A stretch of 40,169 bases of DNA from Paulinella micropora (lineage: Eukaryota > Cercozoa > Imbricatea > Euglyphida). The stretch spans positions 663,293 through 703,461 of the forward strand of contig BJOX01000069.1 of NCBI GenBank assembly GCA_009731375.1, read 5' to 3'. Positions 19,801 through 27,870 of the stretch are shown here, piece after piece. The notes beneath the pieces were generated by a model. The model did not search any database and was not told the origin of the DNA. It worked only from the letters and a program-made list of their open reading frames with translations. Made by a program: the position numbers and the translations under genes. Numbering within the stretch: the stretch's first letter is position 1; every line of letters begins with the position of its first letter.

Positions 19801-20459
19801 GCAGGCATCGGGATCAAGTGCCGGCCCAGCGTCACGGGCGTGCCGTGGTGGATCCTGACCGGTTCGCCGCTCGTCACCATCTGTGCACGCGCTTTGGCCA
19901 GCTTCTCGCGGTCCAGGCGGTGCGCCCACAACACCACTGACGGTATAACTTGCTCGTTCGAGCGCACTTTCTCCAGGGCCATGGTAATCTTGACCAGCAG
20001 CACGTCCGCCGCTAATCTAAAGCGCCTCTTCTTGGCCATCTCGACAGACAGCTCGTTCTTGACCATTTCAAAGAGGATCTCGCAGGAGAAGTGGCGCTCT
20101 GCTTTCTGTCCAAAGTTGAAAAAGCTGTTGGTGCCGGAGACGATGGCTACTACGATCAGGCAGGTCACGCTGACCCAGTCGTAGCCCGCCCGGCCCGCTT
20201 CACATGCCTTAAAACCGAAGTTGCCCACAATAACGGAACAGATCGCCGGCACGATCGTAGACAGCAAGCCAAACAACAGAAAACGGTTATAGTAGTAGTA
20301 GCCGGCCGAGTTGTTGAGGCGCGCGTGCAGCGCGCATTCGTCCACCACGCTGGCAAAATAAGACTCGTGGCGCGAGGACCATTTTTCTTCCTCTCGCTTT
20401 ACGTCCGAGTCATCCGAGTCGTGCGAGTCCTCCCGCGGTATCACGACTTTCTCGTCCAT
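19797..20459 (-). CDS. SLATT-like two-transmembrane protein (220 aa)
   Basis: An acidic cytoplasmic N-terminus (residues 1-30) is followed by a helix, a Tyr-rich YYYYNRF segment, two membrane helices (about 59-79 and 94-113) and a long charged C-terminal helical region ending near a VIPSVVL motif. This order, with F-x-x-x-A-E-x-H after the second helix and a helical ~60-residue follow-up, matches the SLATT family (2TM proteins associated with SMODS/SLOG systems in bacteria; relatives occur in large DNA viruses). In bacteria such proteins are proposed membrane-disrupting effectors; the viral role is unknown. Preceded on the minus strand by AATTTAAATCTTGTCGC. Confidence 0.6.
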   Translation of the reverse strand: MDEKVVIPREDSHDSDDSDVKREEEKWSSRHESYFASVVDECALHARLNNSAGYYYYNRFLLFGLLSTIVPAICSVIVGNFGFKACEAGRAGYDWVSVTCLIVVAIVSGTNSFFNFGQKAERHFSCEILFEMVKNELSVEMAKKRRFRLAADVLLVKITMALEKVRSNEQVIPSVVLWAHRLDREKLAKARAQMVTSGEPVRIHHGTPVTLGRHLIPMPA

Positions 20460-20486
20460 CTGTTAAAAGAAAGTTTGCGACAAGAT

Positions 20487-20792
20487 TTAAATTTTCGTTG
20501 TCGCCTTCCTCTTTTTGCGCCTGGCCGCCTTCGGCTTGAAGGCCGGCACACTGGAGTTGTTCTTCTTCTTCTTGGTCAGGGCCAACAGATAGCGCGTGTA
20601 CTCGACCGGGTCGTGGTGGTGCTGCTCGACCGGGTCCGGTGGCGGTGCTGCTGCCGCTGGTGCTGGTGCTGGTACTCTTCTGCCGTGGACACCGACGCGC
20701 GGCCCGCGAGGGTGTGGTCCGTAACGCGCCCTGGCAACATCTACGCGATGTTTGACTCGGCCGACCATGTTGTTTTTTACTTCCTTCTCCAT
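20487..20792 (-). CDS. Small basic proline-rich protein (101 aa)
   Basis: A 101-aa ORF between the SLATT-like gene and the penton gene, all on the minus strand. It has a basic N-terminal half rich in Arg, Gly and Pro (ARARYGPHPRGPRVG), an Ala/Pro linker (APAPAAAAPPP), a short His/Val region and a strongly basic tail (KPKAARRKKRKATTK). Starts are possible at Met1 or Met9. Composition suits a virion core or nucleic-acid-condensing protein, analogous to but not demonstrably related to adenovirus core proteins. The upstream spacer carries a TTTTTTTTAATCTTCAGG element. Confidence 0.55.
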   Translation of the reverse strand: MEKEVKNNMVGRVKHRVDVARARYGPHPRGPRVGVHGRRVPAPAPAAAAPPPDPVEQHHHDPVEYTRYLLALTKKKKNNSSVPAFKPKAARRKKRKATTKI

Positions 20793-20826
20793 CTCTTCTC
20801 TTCGCCTGAAGATTAAAAAAAATTCC

Positions 20827-21651
20827 TTACGCCTTGCTCAGCAGCATTTCCCAGTCTGCTCCGTTGAGGTCAACCTTGTCGCGCGTGTCCGGCGACACGA
20901 CCTGGATGTTGAGATACTTGGTCGGGCTAGGAAAGTAGACGTACTGGTCGTGCCTGTCCTGCGCAGAAGACTGGTAGCCACCGCTCGAGGCCAAGAACGG
21001 AATGATCAGGCTGGCCGAGTGATCCTTGGTGCCGCGCGTGACGCTGCTGCCGTTCCACACTTCGTAGAAGCCGCCGACCGAGTAGGCCAAACTCGAGCAC
21101 TCCTTGATCCGGATGCCAAGGCTAGTCGGCAGGCCCAGCGCCACCACGCTGGGCAAGACCCTGGTCTGCCCCGGAGTCAGCTGTGCCGCCGCGTCCTGTG
21201 CCGAAGTCTCGAAGCCGAGCACCGCGTGCGCGCTGTCCGTATTGGATTGCCTGCAGTAGATCGTGAACTCGGCGCCGGCGCTCAACGTAAACTGCAGCTT
21301 GAGGTGGGTATCGAGGTACGTGATGCCGATCGTCTGCCCGGGCTGCACGTACCCTTCGTTGATCAGCAAACTCTGCAGCGCGTCCGCCAGGGTCTCACCG
21401 GTGTAATTCTGCGATGGGATCGTAATGGTCACGTCGCCCGTGGCCGTGCTGGTTAGGTACAACTTGTTGTTTTTCGAATTCACGTTGTATAGCGCGTTGG
21501 GCACCGTGGCCCAAATGAGCTTGTACCGGCCCTCGATAGCCTCCGACAAGGGCAGCCGGAACTCTGCTGAATCGCCCACTCCCTGTACCCTGTCCCGGTC
21601 CTTGCTCCTGACCAGCAGGTTCATTTTGCTAATGTTGCGCAGGGAGCTCAT
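20827..21651 (-). CDS. Penton / minor capsid protein, single jelly-roll type (274 aa)
   Basis: Starts at the ATG at 21651 (the frame is open to a TTG at 21663). The N-terminal half shows the signature of penton proteins in polinton-like and related viruses: an SKDRDR segment, then AEFRLPLSEAIEG, a hydrophobic strand and IWATVPNALYNVN with the Pro-Asn-x-x-Tyr-Asn core, then a YTGETLADALQSLL element, an AEFTIYC strand and AHAVLGFE. The C-terminal region is beta-rich. In the virion it would form the fivefold-vertex pentamers alongside the DJR capsid protein. It shares a divergent promoter spacer with the 21708 gene; a T-run plus ATTCTGTTAG lies upstream. Confidence 0.75.
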   Translation of the reverse strand: MSSLRNISKMNLLVRSKDRDRVQGVGDSAEFRLPLSEAIEGRYKLIWATVPNALYNVNSKNNKLYLTSTATGDVTITIPSQNYTGETLADALQSLLINEGYVQPGQTIGITYLDTHLKLQFTLSAGAEFTIYCRQSNTDSAHAVLGFETSAQDAAAQLTPGQTRVLPSVVALGLPTSLGIRIKECSSLAYSVGGFYEVWNGSSVTRGTKDHSASLIIPFLASSGGYQSSAQDRHDQYVYFPSPTKYLNIQVVSPDTRDKVDLNGADWEMLLSKA

Positions 21652-21707
21652 TGTTTGTACCAAAAAAACTTATTTTCCTGGTCACTAACTACTAACAGAA
21701 TAAAAAA
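21652..21707. promoter_or_regulatory. Compact bidirectional promoter between penton and spike-like genes
   Basis: Only 56 nt separate the two divergent ATGs. On the plus strand it reads CTTATTTTCCTGGTCAC; on the minus strand TTTTTTTATTCTGTTAG. Both match the T-tract + ATTNTSTGG-like element found before other structural genes. Confidence 0.5.
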
Positions 21708-22892
21708 ATGTCGCTGACGCTCGGCGGCACGAAACGGCTGCGGCTGGAGGACACCATTGAGACCAAGCCGTTGCCCTCCATGACCACGGCCTTTGGAGAG
21801 CACAAGGTCGCGTACCCTACGCCGCTCTTGCAGGAGGCTTTCCCTTACGCCGGCTCGCTCAACCCGCGCAAGTTCACTACCTCTGGCACGGTGGCCTGCG
21901 CCAACGGCCTGGTGTCGCTGAGCGGCACGGCCCAGGCCCAGAGCCTCAGGCGCTGCAAGTACCGCGCGGGGCAAGGGCTGGTCTGCCGCTTCACTGCCAT
22001 CTTTCCCGCGGCGGCGAACGCGGCCAATACGGCGCTGGCGGGCATCGGCGACGACTCGAATGGGTTCTTCTTCGTGCAGGACCAGACGCAGTCCAACCGG
22101 CTGCGCATCCTGCACCGCAACGCGGGCGTGGACACGTACATCGACCAAAAGAACTGGAACCTGGATACCTGTCTCGGCAGTGACAGCTTGGACCGCAAGG
22201 ACTGGTCGAAGGGCAATATCTTCGAAGTCAAATTCCAGTACTTGGGCTTTGGCGCCATCGTCTTCTCGACCGAGCGGCAGCTGGACGGCGCCCTCGTGCC
22301 TGTGCACCGCATACGCTACGCGGGCGCCAACACCCTGCCGTCGCTGTCGAACGCTTCGCTGCCTTTCCGTCTGCAGACGATTGGCGCGAGCGCACAGCTG
22401 CGCAGCGCCTCGGTCGGTGTCTTTGTCGAGGGCTTTGTGCGACAGCTTGGCCTGACCTTTGCTCGTCCCACCATGCAGACCATCGGCGCCACCGAACAGA
22501 ACGTGCTGACCATCCGCAACAAGACCTTGATTGGGGCCCTGGCCAACAACGACGTGCTGTACCCGCTGCTGCTGACGGTCGCCGTCGTAAGCGGCACGAA
22601 ACCAGTGACCCTGCGCGTGCTGACCCAGGCCACGTTTGGCAGCGCGCCGACCTACGCGAACCACGACTCGGCCGCTTCTAATACCGAGTACAGCACGAGC
22701 TTGGTGAACGTCAGTGGCGGCAATGCGGCCGCGGCGTGCGTCGTGTCCTCGACCGGGTCGGCCGCCGCTTCGCTAGACTTGAGCAAGCTGGACATCAACG
22801 TCGGGCCCGGAGAAGTGCTGTGTCTGGCCGCCTCGACCACTACAGGCAGTGCCGACGTGTACGTGAGCCTCAGTTGGTATGAGGACGTATAA
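21708..22892 (+). CDS. Beta-rich spike or surface structural protein (394 aa)
   Basis: A complete 394-aa ORF. After a basic N-terminus (GGTKRLRLED) comes a beta-sandwich-like domain (about 40-230) with GIGDDSNGFFFVQDQ, LRILHRNAGVDTYI, a WN-x-D pattern, KGNIFEVKFQYLGFGAIVF and VHRIRYAGANTLPSL. This domain recurs in tail or surface proteins of phages and large DNA viruses. The second half is also beta-rich and ends in DVYVSLSWYEDV. The divergent pairing with the penton gene suggests a vertex or surface spike. The exact role is inferred. Confidence 0.65.
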   Translation: MSLTLGGTKRLRLEDTIETKPLPSMTTAFGEHKVAYPTPLLQEAFPYAGSLNPRKFTTSGTVACANGLVSLSGTAQAQSLRRCKYRAGQGLVCRFTAIFPAAANAANTALAGIGDDSNGFFFVQDQTQSNRLRILHRNAGVDTYIDQKNWNLDTCLGSDSLDRKDWSKGNIFEVKFQYLGFGAIVFSTERQLDGALVPVHRIRYAGANTLPSLSNASLPFRLQTIGASAQLRSASVGVFVEGFVRQLGLTFARPTMQTIGATEQNVLTIRNKTLIGALANNDVLYPLLLTVAVVSGTKPVTLRVLTQATFGSAPTYANHDSAASNTEYSTSLVNVSGGNAAAACVVSSTGSAAASLDLSKLDINVGPGEVLCLAASTTTGSADVYVSLSWYEDV

Positions 22893-22940
22893 AAAAAGAA
22901 AGTTCGTCTCGTATTAAAACAAAAGGAAAGATACACGAAA

Positions 22941-23597
22941 ATGAAAAAAGTGGTATCAATCGACCCTGGGCTGAGAAATCTGGGAGTGGTAGTGCTCACA
23001 AAGGACAACAGCACCAACGCTATCACCGTCACGTATGCCAGCGTTTTAGACATCGCCAGACAGGACGACATCGACAGCTTCAAGACAAAATCGCTGTTTG
23101 CGTGCCTTAGCGCGATTGAGGAACTGTACAACGCCGACGTCTGTGTTATCGAGGACCAAAATTTCGGGAGAGCAAACACAAACCCGTCAAATCTGCTTAT
23201 CCAAGCGGCGGCCGGTGCAACTATGCTCGGCCTCGGTGCCAAGGAGCTGCTCTATTATGCCTCTAGTTTCAAGTTCTCGTGCTTCTTCTCGTTGACACCG
23301 GCCATGTCCGGACGGATCAAGGGCAAATTCAAGTTACAGTCCAGGGTGCTGGCACAGAATTTAATAGAATCGTTCAACGTCACTGGCGAGACTAAATGCC
23401 TCAGCGAAAACGAGCACCTCTCGGATGCCTTTGGTCTCGCGTTCTGTGCGCTGGTTAGATCGAACGCACGAGGACAGGGCGTCCAGCGGGGAGTGCCTCG
23501 CTCGCTGCCTGTGCCTGTTCCGAGTGGGGTGCAGACGCAGAAGAAGGAGCAGGAGCAGCCTGCTTCGATTTTTGCTCGTTCCACCGTTCAGATATGA
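22941..23597 (+). CDS. RuvC-like Holliday junction resolvase, poxvirus A22 type (218 aa)
   Basis: An RNase H-fold nuclease that resolves branched DNA during replication or before packaging. Catalytic acids are visible: Asp8 in VVSIDPGLRNLG, Glu71 in VCVIEDQ, and Asp162 in EHLSDAFGLAF; the region 122-135 is basic (GRIKGKFKLQSR). Length and motif order fit the A22/RuvC family common to poxviruses and other NCLDVs. The last ~45 residues are a Pro/Gln/Arg-rich tail that overlaps the convergent HMG-like gene by 143 nt, so the tail may have grown by stop loss. The 48-nt spacer upstream contains TATAAAAAAAG. Confidence 0.85.
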   Translation: MKKVVSIDPGLRNLGVVVLTKDNSTNAITVTYASVLDIARQDDIDSFKTKSLFACLSAIEELYNADVCVIEDQNFGRANTNPSNLLIQAAAGATMLGLGAKELLYYASSFKFSCFFSLTPAMSGRIKGKFKLQSRVLAQNLIESFNVTGETKCLSENEHLSDAFGLAFCALVRSNARGQGVQRGVPRSLPVPVPSGVQTQKKEQEQPASIFARSTVQI

Positions 23598-23751
23598 CCC
23601 TCATCCGCATTTTGTGCTCGAGTGCGCGGATCTCTGGGTCCTGCATCATCGACTTGAAATATTCGTTATACGCGGACGGCGCCCTTGTCTTCTTTTCCTT
23701 GACAGGAGCAGTGGTGGCGTGGCCGCAAGTCGTGCAGGAGCTGGAAGACAT
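23455..23751 (-). CDS. HMG-box/YABBY-like small DNA-binding protein (98 aa)
   Basis: A 98-aa ORF with Cys6-x2-Cys9 then His11 (CTTCGH) followed by a basic region and RAPSAYNEYFKSMM, the hallmark of YABBY/HMG-box helix 1, ending with ISERWNEQK. Proteins with this short Zn-knuckle plus HMG-like module occur in NCLDVs and probably bind or bend DNA. The C-terminal third is Ala/Ser/Pro-rich and lies antisense to the resolvase 3' end (overlap 23455-23597), so its sequence may be constrained by the opposite gene. Start ATG at 23751 follows a short A-rich leader. Confidence 0.65.
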   Translation of the reverse strand: MSSSSCTTCGHATTAPVKEKKTRAPSAYNEYFKSMMQDPEIRALEHKMRMRVISERWNEQKSKQAAPAPSSASAPHSEQAQAASEALPAGRPVLVRSI

Positions 23752-23831
23752 CTTTAGTTTTTTGCCTTTGTCCTTTTGGTAAATAAGAGCAGAAGAAGAA
23801 AAAAAATTTTATTTATTAAAAAGAAATCTTT

Positions 23832-24908
23832 TCAACATTTGAAATACTTGGAAATGTTTGGACTGTTAACTCTATTTCGCTGTTCTAACACTTCTTTACA
23901 GGCCGCTTCAACAATGTCTCTGTCCTGTTCGAAATATACATTGATCTTGCGCATGGCACCGTTTACCAGCCTCTCTGCCTTAGGCGGTTCTTTCCCTTGA
24001 TACCTCGCACGGTACCGGGCAGCGGCCAGCATGCCAGCTTTTTTCAACAGCTCCGTCCTCTCGGGACCCGCTGGCTTGGGAGACGAGGCCAGCTGCAGAA
24101 AGACGTCAGTCATGGCCAATTCCTTCCTTGTTGCCACCGGCTCTGGCACTGTAGCCGTAGCACCAGCGGTGATCATGGGCAGGGCGGATGTTCTTCTCAT
24201 GGCCTCTACTGCCTGTCGTGCGCTGTTGCGTGCCTCGTCCGCGAAAAATAGCTTGTCCCTATCATCCAGCTTGATGCCGAGGAGCTCGAGAACGCCTTTG
24301 TAGGCATCCAACGGCGCCGCAAACTCTGCAATGCACAGCCTCTTGCGCGCACCGACCATTACGATGCGGTCTTCGATGAGCTCAAGTTCGGTGCGTCGCT
24401 TCTTGGTGGGTGGCTGCTCGATCGAGCCCAGCACGTCGCGCCTCGTCTGTTCTGACAACTGCTCGCGCCTCAGAGGCATCGCTGCCTCGAGCTCCTCGTC
24501 CCCGACCACTGCTCGTGCCGCGAGGTTGGCCTGCTCCGATCGCAGTTGCTTTGCTCTCTCCCCTGGCACCAGGGCCAGCACCTGGAGCAGCTTGTCAAAG
24601 GGCAGGCAGTCGACTGCTCTGCCTCTTTTGCCACTGGAAGCCATAAACTGTATCTTTTTGAATGATCGTTGGACACAGAGCTTGTCGATCTGTTCCTTGA
24701 GCCGAGCGTAGATGTTCCGTGCGTCTATGTCAGAACATCCCTTGAATGCGGTGATGGCATCAACGACAGAGAAAAAGCCGCCTTGTTGTCTCTTCACTAA
24801 CTTCCCAAAGTCCGCCTCTTGTAGGCCCATGAGCATAGGGTTTGACTGGATGGCCTCGTTGGCGGCGGCACTGGTGGCAACCGTCCCATCATCTTGCTCT
24901 TGCATCAT
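23832..24908 (-). CDS. BRO/KilA-like DNA-binding protein (358 aa)
   Basis: I set the start at the ATG at 24908 (open to a TTG at 24932). Residues about 44-140 resemble BRO-N/KilA-type domains: FFSVVDAITAFKG, NIYARLKEQ, basic strand segment, LPFDKLLQVLALVPGERAK and a helix ending VVGDEEL. A likely nuclear signal PPTKKRRTE follows. The C-terminal part (about 270-345) carries a Y-x-x-x-Y-x-G-x-x-PPK motif and KINVYFEQD, also seen at the ends of BRO-type proteins in large DNA viruses. It probably binds DNA and regulates transcription or replication. The family call rests on motif resemblance, not a search. Confidence 0.6.
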   Translation of the reverse strand: MMQEQDDGTVATSAAANEAIQSNPMLMGLQEADFGKLVKRQQGGFFSVVDAITAFKGCSDIDARNIYARLKEQIDKLCVQRSFKKIQFMASSGKRGRAVDCLPFDKLLQVLALVPGERAKQLRSEQANLAARAVVGDEELEAAMPLRREQLSEQTRRDVLGSIEQPPTKKRRTELELIEDRIVMVGARKRLCIAEFAAPLDAYKGVLELLGIKLDDRDKLFFADEARNSARQAVEAMRRTSALPMITAGATATVPEPVATRKELAMTDVFLQLASSPKPAGPERTELLKKAGMLAAARYRARYQGKEPPKAERLVNGAMRKINVYFEQDRDIVEAACKEVLEQRNRVNSPNISKYFKC

Positions 24909-24932
24909 CCTTGCTTGGTCGAATTGTGGCAA

Positions 24933-25245
24933 AGAAGATGCAAGTAAGAACGGGATCTTTTGATTTTGAATCGAGAGAATTCAAATGGCTAGGTCGGGCA
25001 CAAATTTTCGTGACATTTGATGGTTTGCATTATCGCTACGAAATTTTCCGGCTTTTGCGTGGAAATTGACAAAGTATCAAGAATGATATTTCGTGAATTT
25101 TTGACTGATCTTGCGGTCAGTGTCATATTCCCCGGCCGGCCTGTGCCGCCTTTTTGAATTGAGACAATTCAGATAGTCCGGCCGGGCCCCAAATTCAAAA
25201 AATCAGAAAAGTAACGGACGCGGCCTTTTGTCTGGCTCACAAAAG
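24933..25245. repeat. ~310-bp spacer with a 45-bp direct repeat and GTAACGG
   Basis: Copies at about 24963-25006 and 25152-25195 share TTTTGAATYGAGASAATTCA followed by a G/C-rich GGYCGGGCMC and AAATT. Each contains a TTGAAT/ATTCAA inverted pair. GTAACGGACG (25211-25220) matches the core of the left-flank array. No gene fits here. As the longest gap inside the coding block, it is a candidate regulatory or origin site. Confidence 0.55.
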
Positions 25246-25884
25246 ATGATTTCGAAAATGACAGAGGCCGAGCGACTGGTGGTCGACGCCCTGATCGACC
25301 GCAGGTTCAAGAGCCCCGCGTTCAACGACCTCGCGCCGACGATACCCGAACTGCTGGCGAGCTGTGTTCCGGTGACTGCGCGCAACAGCCAGCTCGTCGT
25401 ACACGAGGGCAGCGGCCAGGTCTTCTGTGTGCCCGCCCCTTTTGTATCGTGTTCGTTCCTCGATCTGGCCGTCCTGGTGCCACCGGTGGCGCGGCAGGTC
25501 ATCTGCGCGGTGGCAGCGGAGCACTTGGCGCTGCGGTTGCTGCACCAACATCTACCGAACGACCTCGTCGGCCTCGTTACCGAGTTCGTGCGCCCCGTGC
25601 GCTATGAGCCCTTGCCGGCCGGCGCCTGGTCCACCGGCTGCGACCGACAGCAACAGAGCGTGTTTTTCAACATCCAGCTGCCTTTGTTAGACCTCGGCGG
25701 CCTGGGCCTGGCCGAGCGGTTTTACGAACCGTACCCTAGCGCCGGCCCGTTCGTGCCCCAGCTGGCGCAGGCCGTCGCCTCTCGGCGGCAGCGCTACTGG
25801 GCAGCTGCCGAACAAAATCTGAACGAACGCCTGAGAGCTTTTTTCGGCCAAGTAGATATTCTTATTAAACAGTTTCTGTCTTAA
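25246..25884 (+). CDS. Hypothetical viral protein, paralogue of the 10911-11633 product (212 aa)
   Basis: The ATG at 25246 is the first in frame (a second lies at 25258; upstream only TTG). It shares with the 240-aa protein at 10911 the AAEH-leucine helix, LVTEFV, YEPLPAGAW, RxRYWAAAEQNLNERLRAFF and a C-terminal helix, at an identity I estimate by eye as low but collinear. It lacks the basic N-terminus of its paralogue. Function unknown. Both copies sit beside repeat-bearing spacers carrying GTAACGG. Its TAA overlaps the stop of a small convergent gene (25881-25884). Confidence 0.75.
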   Translation: MISKMTEAERLVVDALIDRRFKSPAFNDLAPTIPELLASCVPVTARNSQLVVHEGSGQVFCVPAPFVSCSFLDLAVLVPPVARQVICAVAAEHLALRLLHQHLPNDLVGLVTEFVRPVRYEPLPAGAWSTGCDRQQQSVFFNIQLPLLDLGGLGLAERFYEPYPSAGPFVPQLAQAVASRRQRYWAAAEQNLNERLRAFFGQVDILIKQFLS

Positions 25885-25994
25885 GCTTGCACCACTTGTT
25901 CGTCTGGACATCGGACCGGAAAGTATAGGATGCATACGCACCCGACCACTCCTATCACAATAACGGCGACAATCGCGGCCACGAGCGGTTCCAT
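25881..25994 (-). CDS. 37-aa single-pass membrane microprotein
   Basis: A short ORF from an ATG at 25994 to a TAA at 25881-25883. It encodes one hydrophobic helix (residues 4-23, dominated by Val, Ile and Ala) with two Cys at its end, then a short hydrophilic tail containing PVRCPDEQ. Upstream on the minus strand is TTTTTTATAAATTAAAAGG, the AT-rich context expected of genes here, and the stop shares TTAA with the convergent gene exactly as in three other gene pairs. These two facts support it in spite of its size. Probably a minor virion or host membrane protein. Confidence 0.55.
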   Translation of the reverse strand: MEPLVAAIVAVIVIGVVGCVCILYFPVRCPDEQVVQA

Positions 25995-26047
25995 TTTCTT
26001 TGCTTTATACAATCCTTTAGCCTTTTAATTTATAAAAAATACTTGTT

Positions 26048-27826
26048 TTAGTTGTGAACCGCCGCAGCCTCCAGGCGCCCGTTGCCCTCGTGCAGGTGAC
26101 GGAAGAAGGCGGAGTAGATGCAGACATCATAGATCCCGCTGCGGAACCCGCGCTTGCCGCGCACGTAGGTCTTGGGCAAGTAGTCGATGATCTGGGTGGT
26201 GGCGGTCTGGTCCTCGAACCCGACCGTAAAATGGAGCAGGTCGTCCTTGTCGCAGATCAAAGGCTGGTCGTTGAGGTCCGTGAAGGTCGCGACGATGTTC
26301 CCGGTGGTGAAATCGGCCGCGCCTGCTTGGGCCAGCGAGATCTTGATGCCCTTGCTCTTGAGGTACGAGTTTTTGGCCAAGAACGCGTTGATGCTGGTCC
26401 AGGCGGCAGTGTCGTCCAAGGCGTAGTGCCACTGGCTGGAGCCAACGGCCGCGCCAGTGTAGCCGGCGTTGCCGTCGATGTCCGCGATCATCAAGGTCAC
26501 TCCGTCGTACTTGAAGGTCAAGCGGTTCAGGCTGTTGACTGTGACGGCGGCGGGCGGCGCCAGCTCCAGCGTGGTCTCGGTCGGCGCGGCGGCGGTGTTG
26601 AACACGAGGCGTTCCCGTGCTCCTACGAAGTGCTTGTAGCCGTCCATTTCTCCGTCAAGCATGCCCCGCAGATCGTTCGAGAACGGGATCACGTACACGT
26701 TGTTGCTGTTGGCAAAGACCTCGTTGAACAGTTCGTTGGCCGTGTGCTCCCTGAAATAGCGCTCGTTGACGGGAGTTCCTTGACCAAGCTGGCTGCGCCC
26801 TTGCACGTCTTCCAGGTCGATCGTCGCGGTGTCTCCGAGCGCGTCGCACTTGAGCAGACGCCCGGTCGCTTCATAGGCGCGGTCGGGGGTGTAGGTGACG
26901 GCTCCGGCGCTGTAGCCGGTCTGGAGGCCCGAGCGGCGCAGGTACACAAACAAGGCACCCGACCGGTGATTGAACTGGTCCAAATCGACCGTGACTCTGG
27001 ACGACGGCTGCATCACTTTGCCGTGATCGATGAATTGCACCCAGTCCACGTACTGGTGGCGCAAAGTCTTGCCGATCTTGTCCGGGTGCTTGCCCACCAG
27101 CAAACCGTTGGGCATGAGGGTGGACGAGGAGATCAGGCGCACTTCCTCCAGCGTCGCGGTACAAGGGGTGGTCTGCGCAGTCTGGTCCTCGACGAAGATC
27201 GAGCCGCGCGGGTAAAATCGGATTTCGATGTCTCCCCTTAGGTGGCTCAAATCGATATCGAGTCCATTGATGAGCAAGTGAACAATGGGAAGGTAGAACC
27301 ACTGGACGTCGGTACTGTTCCACACACGAGAGCTCAGGCGGCCGTACTTGTTCTGGTTGAGCATGTCGTTGATGCTTGCCAGCGCCTCTTGGCTCAGGGT
27401 GTTCATCAGCAGGTGCAAGACATCGCCGTAGTATCTAGCTAGCTCTTGACCAGAAAGTCTCTCGTAAAATTCGATACGCTCGAACCACTGGGTCACGGGC
27501 AGGACGCGGGCGTCGGTCGGTACGGCATTGCCAGCGGTCGCAAACTTGATCTCGAAGCGGAGGGTAGCGTCCTGGATGGCTCCTGGTGAGTTGTTCTCGA
27601 GGATGAACGAGAAGTAGGCAGTGTTATCGAGCGCGGCGGTGCTGGGCTTGGGCGTCATGATGGTCTGCGTCCAGACGGGGCGAGTGGGCATCTTGACGAT
27701 GTGCTTCGGGGCCACCACGACCGCGGCGCCAGTCGTTGGGTCGCGGTCATTGGCGTGCACGAGCATGGCTCTCTTTCCGGGCGAAGGCATAACAGCCTCC
27801 GCATACGCTCGCTTGCCACCGAACAT
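26048..27826 (-). CDS. Major capsid protein, double jelly-roll type (592 aa)
   Basis: The start is set at the ATG at 27826 (open to a TTG at 27850). The basic N-terminus (FGGKRAYAEAVMPSPGKRA) is followed by two beta-rich halves. Capsid-like features include NTAYFSFILENNSPGAIQ, a WFERIEFYERLSGQEL strand-helix, WFYLPIVHLLI followed by a short loop and GDIEIRFYPRGS, and, in the second half, YVIPFSNDLRG and LHFTVGFEDQTATTQIIDY. The LP-I and D-I-x-I-R-x-Y-x-x-G pattern closing the first jelly roll is that of polinton-like and small NCLDV capsid proteins. At 592 aa it lacks room for very large insertions. It would assemble the icosahedral shell with the penton protein. The promoter-like TTTTTATTTTCTGGTTGCC lies just upstream (27841-27866). 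Confidence 0.75.
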   Translation of the reverse strand: MFGGKRAYAEAVMPSPGKRAMLVHANDRDPTTGAAVVVAPKHIVKMPTRPVWTQTIMTPKPSTAALDNTAYFSFILENNSPGAIQDATLRFEIKFATAGNAVPTDARVLPVTQWFERIEFYERLSGQELARYYGDVLHLLMNTLSQEALASINDMLNQNKYGRLSSRVWNSTDVQWFYLPIVHLLINGLDIDLSHLRGDIEIRFYPRGSIFVEDQTAQTTPCTATLEEVRLISSSTLMPNGLLVGKHPDKIGKTLRHQYVDWVQFIDHGKVMQPSSRVTVDLDQFNHRSGALFVYLRRSGLQTGYSAGAVTYTPDRAYEATGRLLKCDALGDTATIDLEDVQGRSQLGQGTPVNERYFREHTANELFNEVFANSNNVYVIPFSNDLRGMLDGEMDGYKHFVGARERLVFNTAAAPTETTLELAPPAAVTVNSLNRLTFKYDGVTLMIADIDGNAGYTGAAVGSSQWHYALDDTAAWTSINAFLAKNSYLKSKGIKISLAQAGAADFTTGNIVATFTDLNDQPLICDKDDLLHFTVGFEDQTATTQIIDYLPKTYVRGKRGFRSGIYDVCIYSAFFRHLHEGNGRLEAAAVHN

Positions 27827-27840
27827 CGTCTTGGTCAATA

Positions 27841-27870
27841 TATAAGGCAACCAGAAAATAAAAATAATTT
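27841..27870 (-). promoter_or_regulatory. Candidate promoter of the capsid gene
   Basis: On the minus strand: ATTTTTATTTTCTGGTTGCC followed by TTATATA, 15-40 nt from the capsid ATG. It matches the shared T-tract + ATTCTSTGG element. Confidence 0.5.

Noticed and set aside
19366-19929. A 187-aa minus ORF opposite the 115-aa gene
   Set aside because: It spans the divergent promoter and overlaps two supported genes; its composition is shadow-like.
21648-22664. A 338-aa minus-strand ORF opposite the spike-like gene
   Set aside because: Arg/Gln/His-rich antisense shadow; the plus frame has viral structural motifs and a promoter-like spacer.
26054-27241. A 395-aa plus-strand ORF opposite the capsid gene
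   Set aside because: Low-quality Val/Gly/Arg-rich sequence, fully antisense to a well-supported gene.
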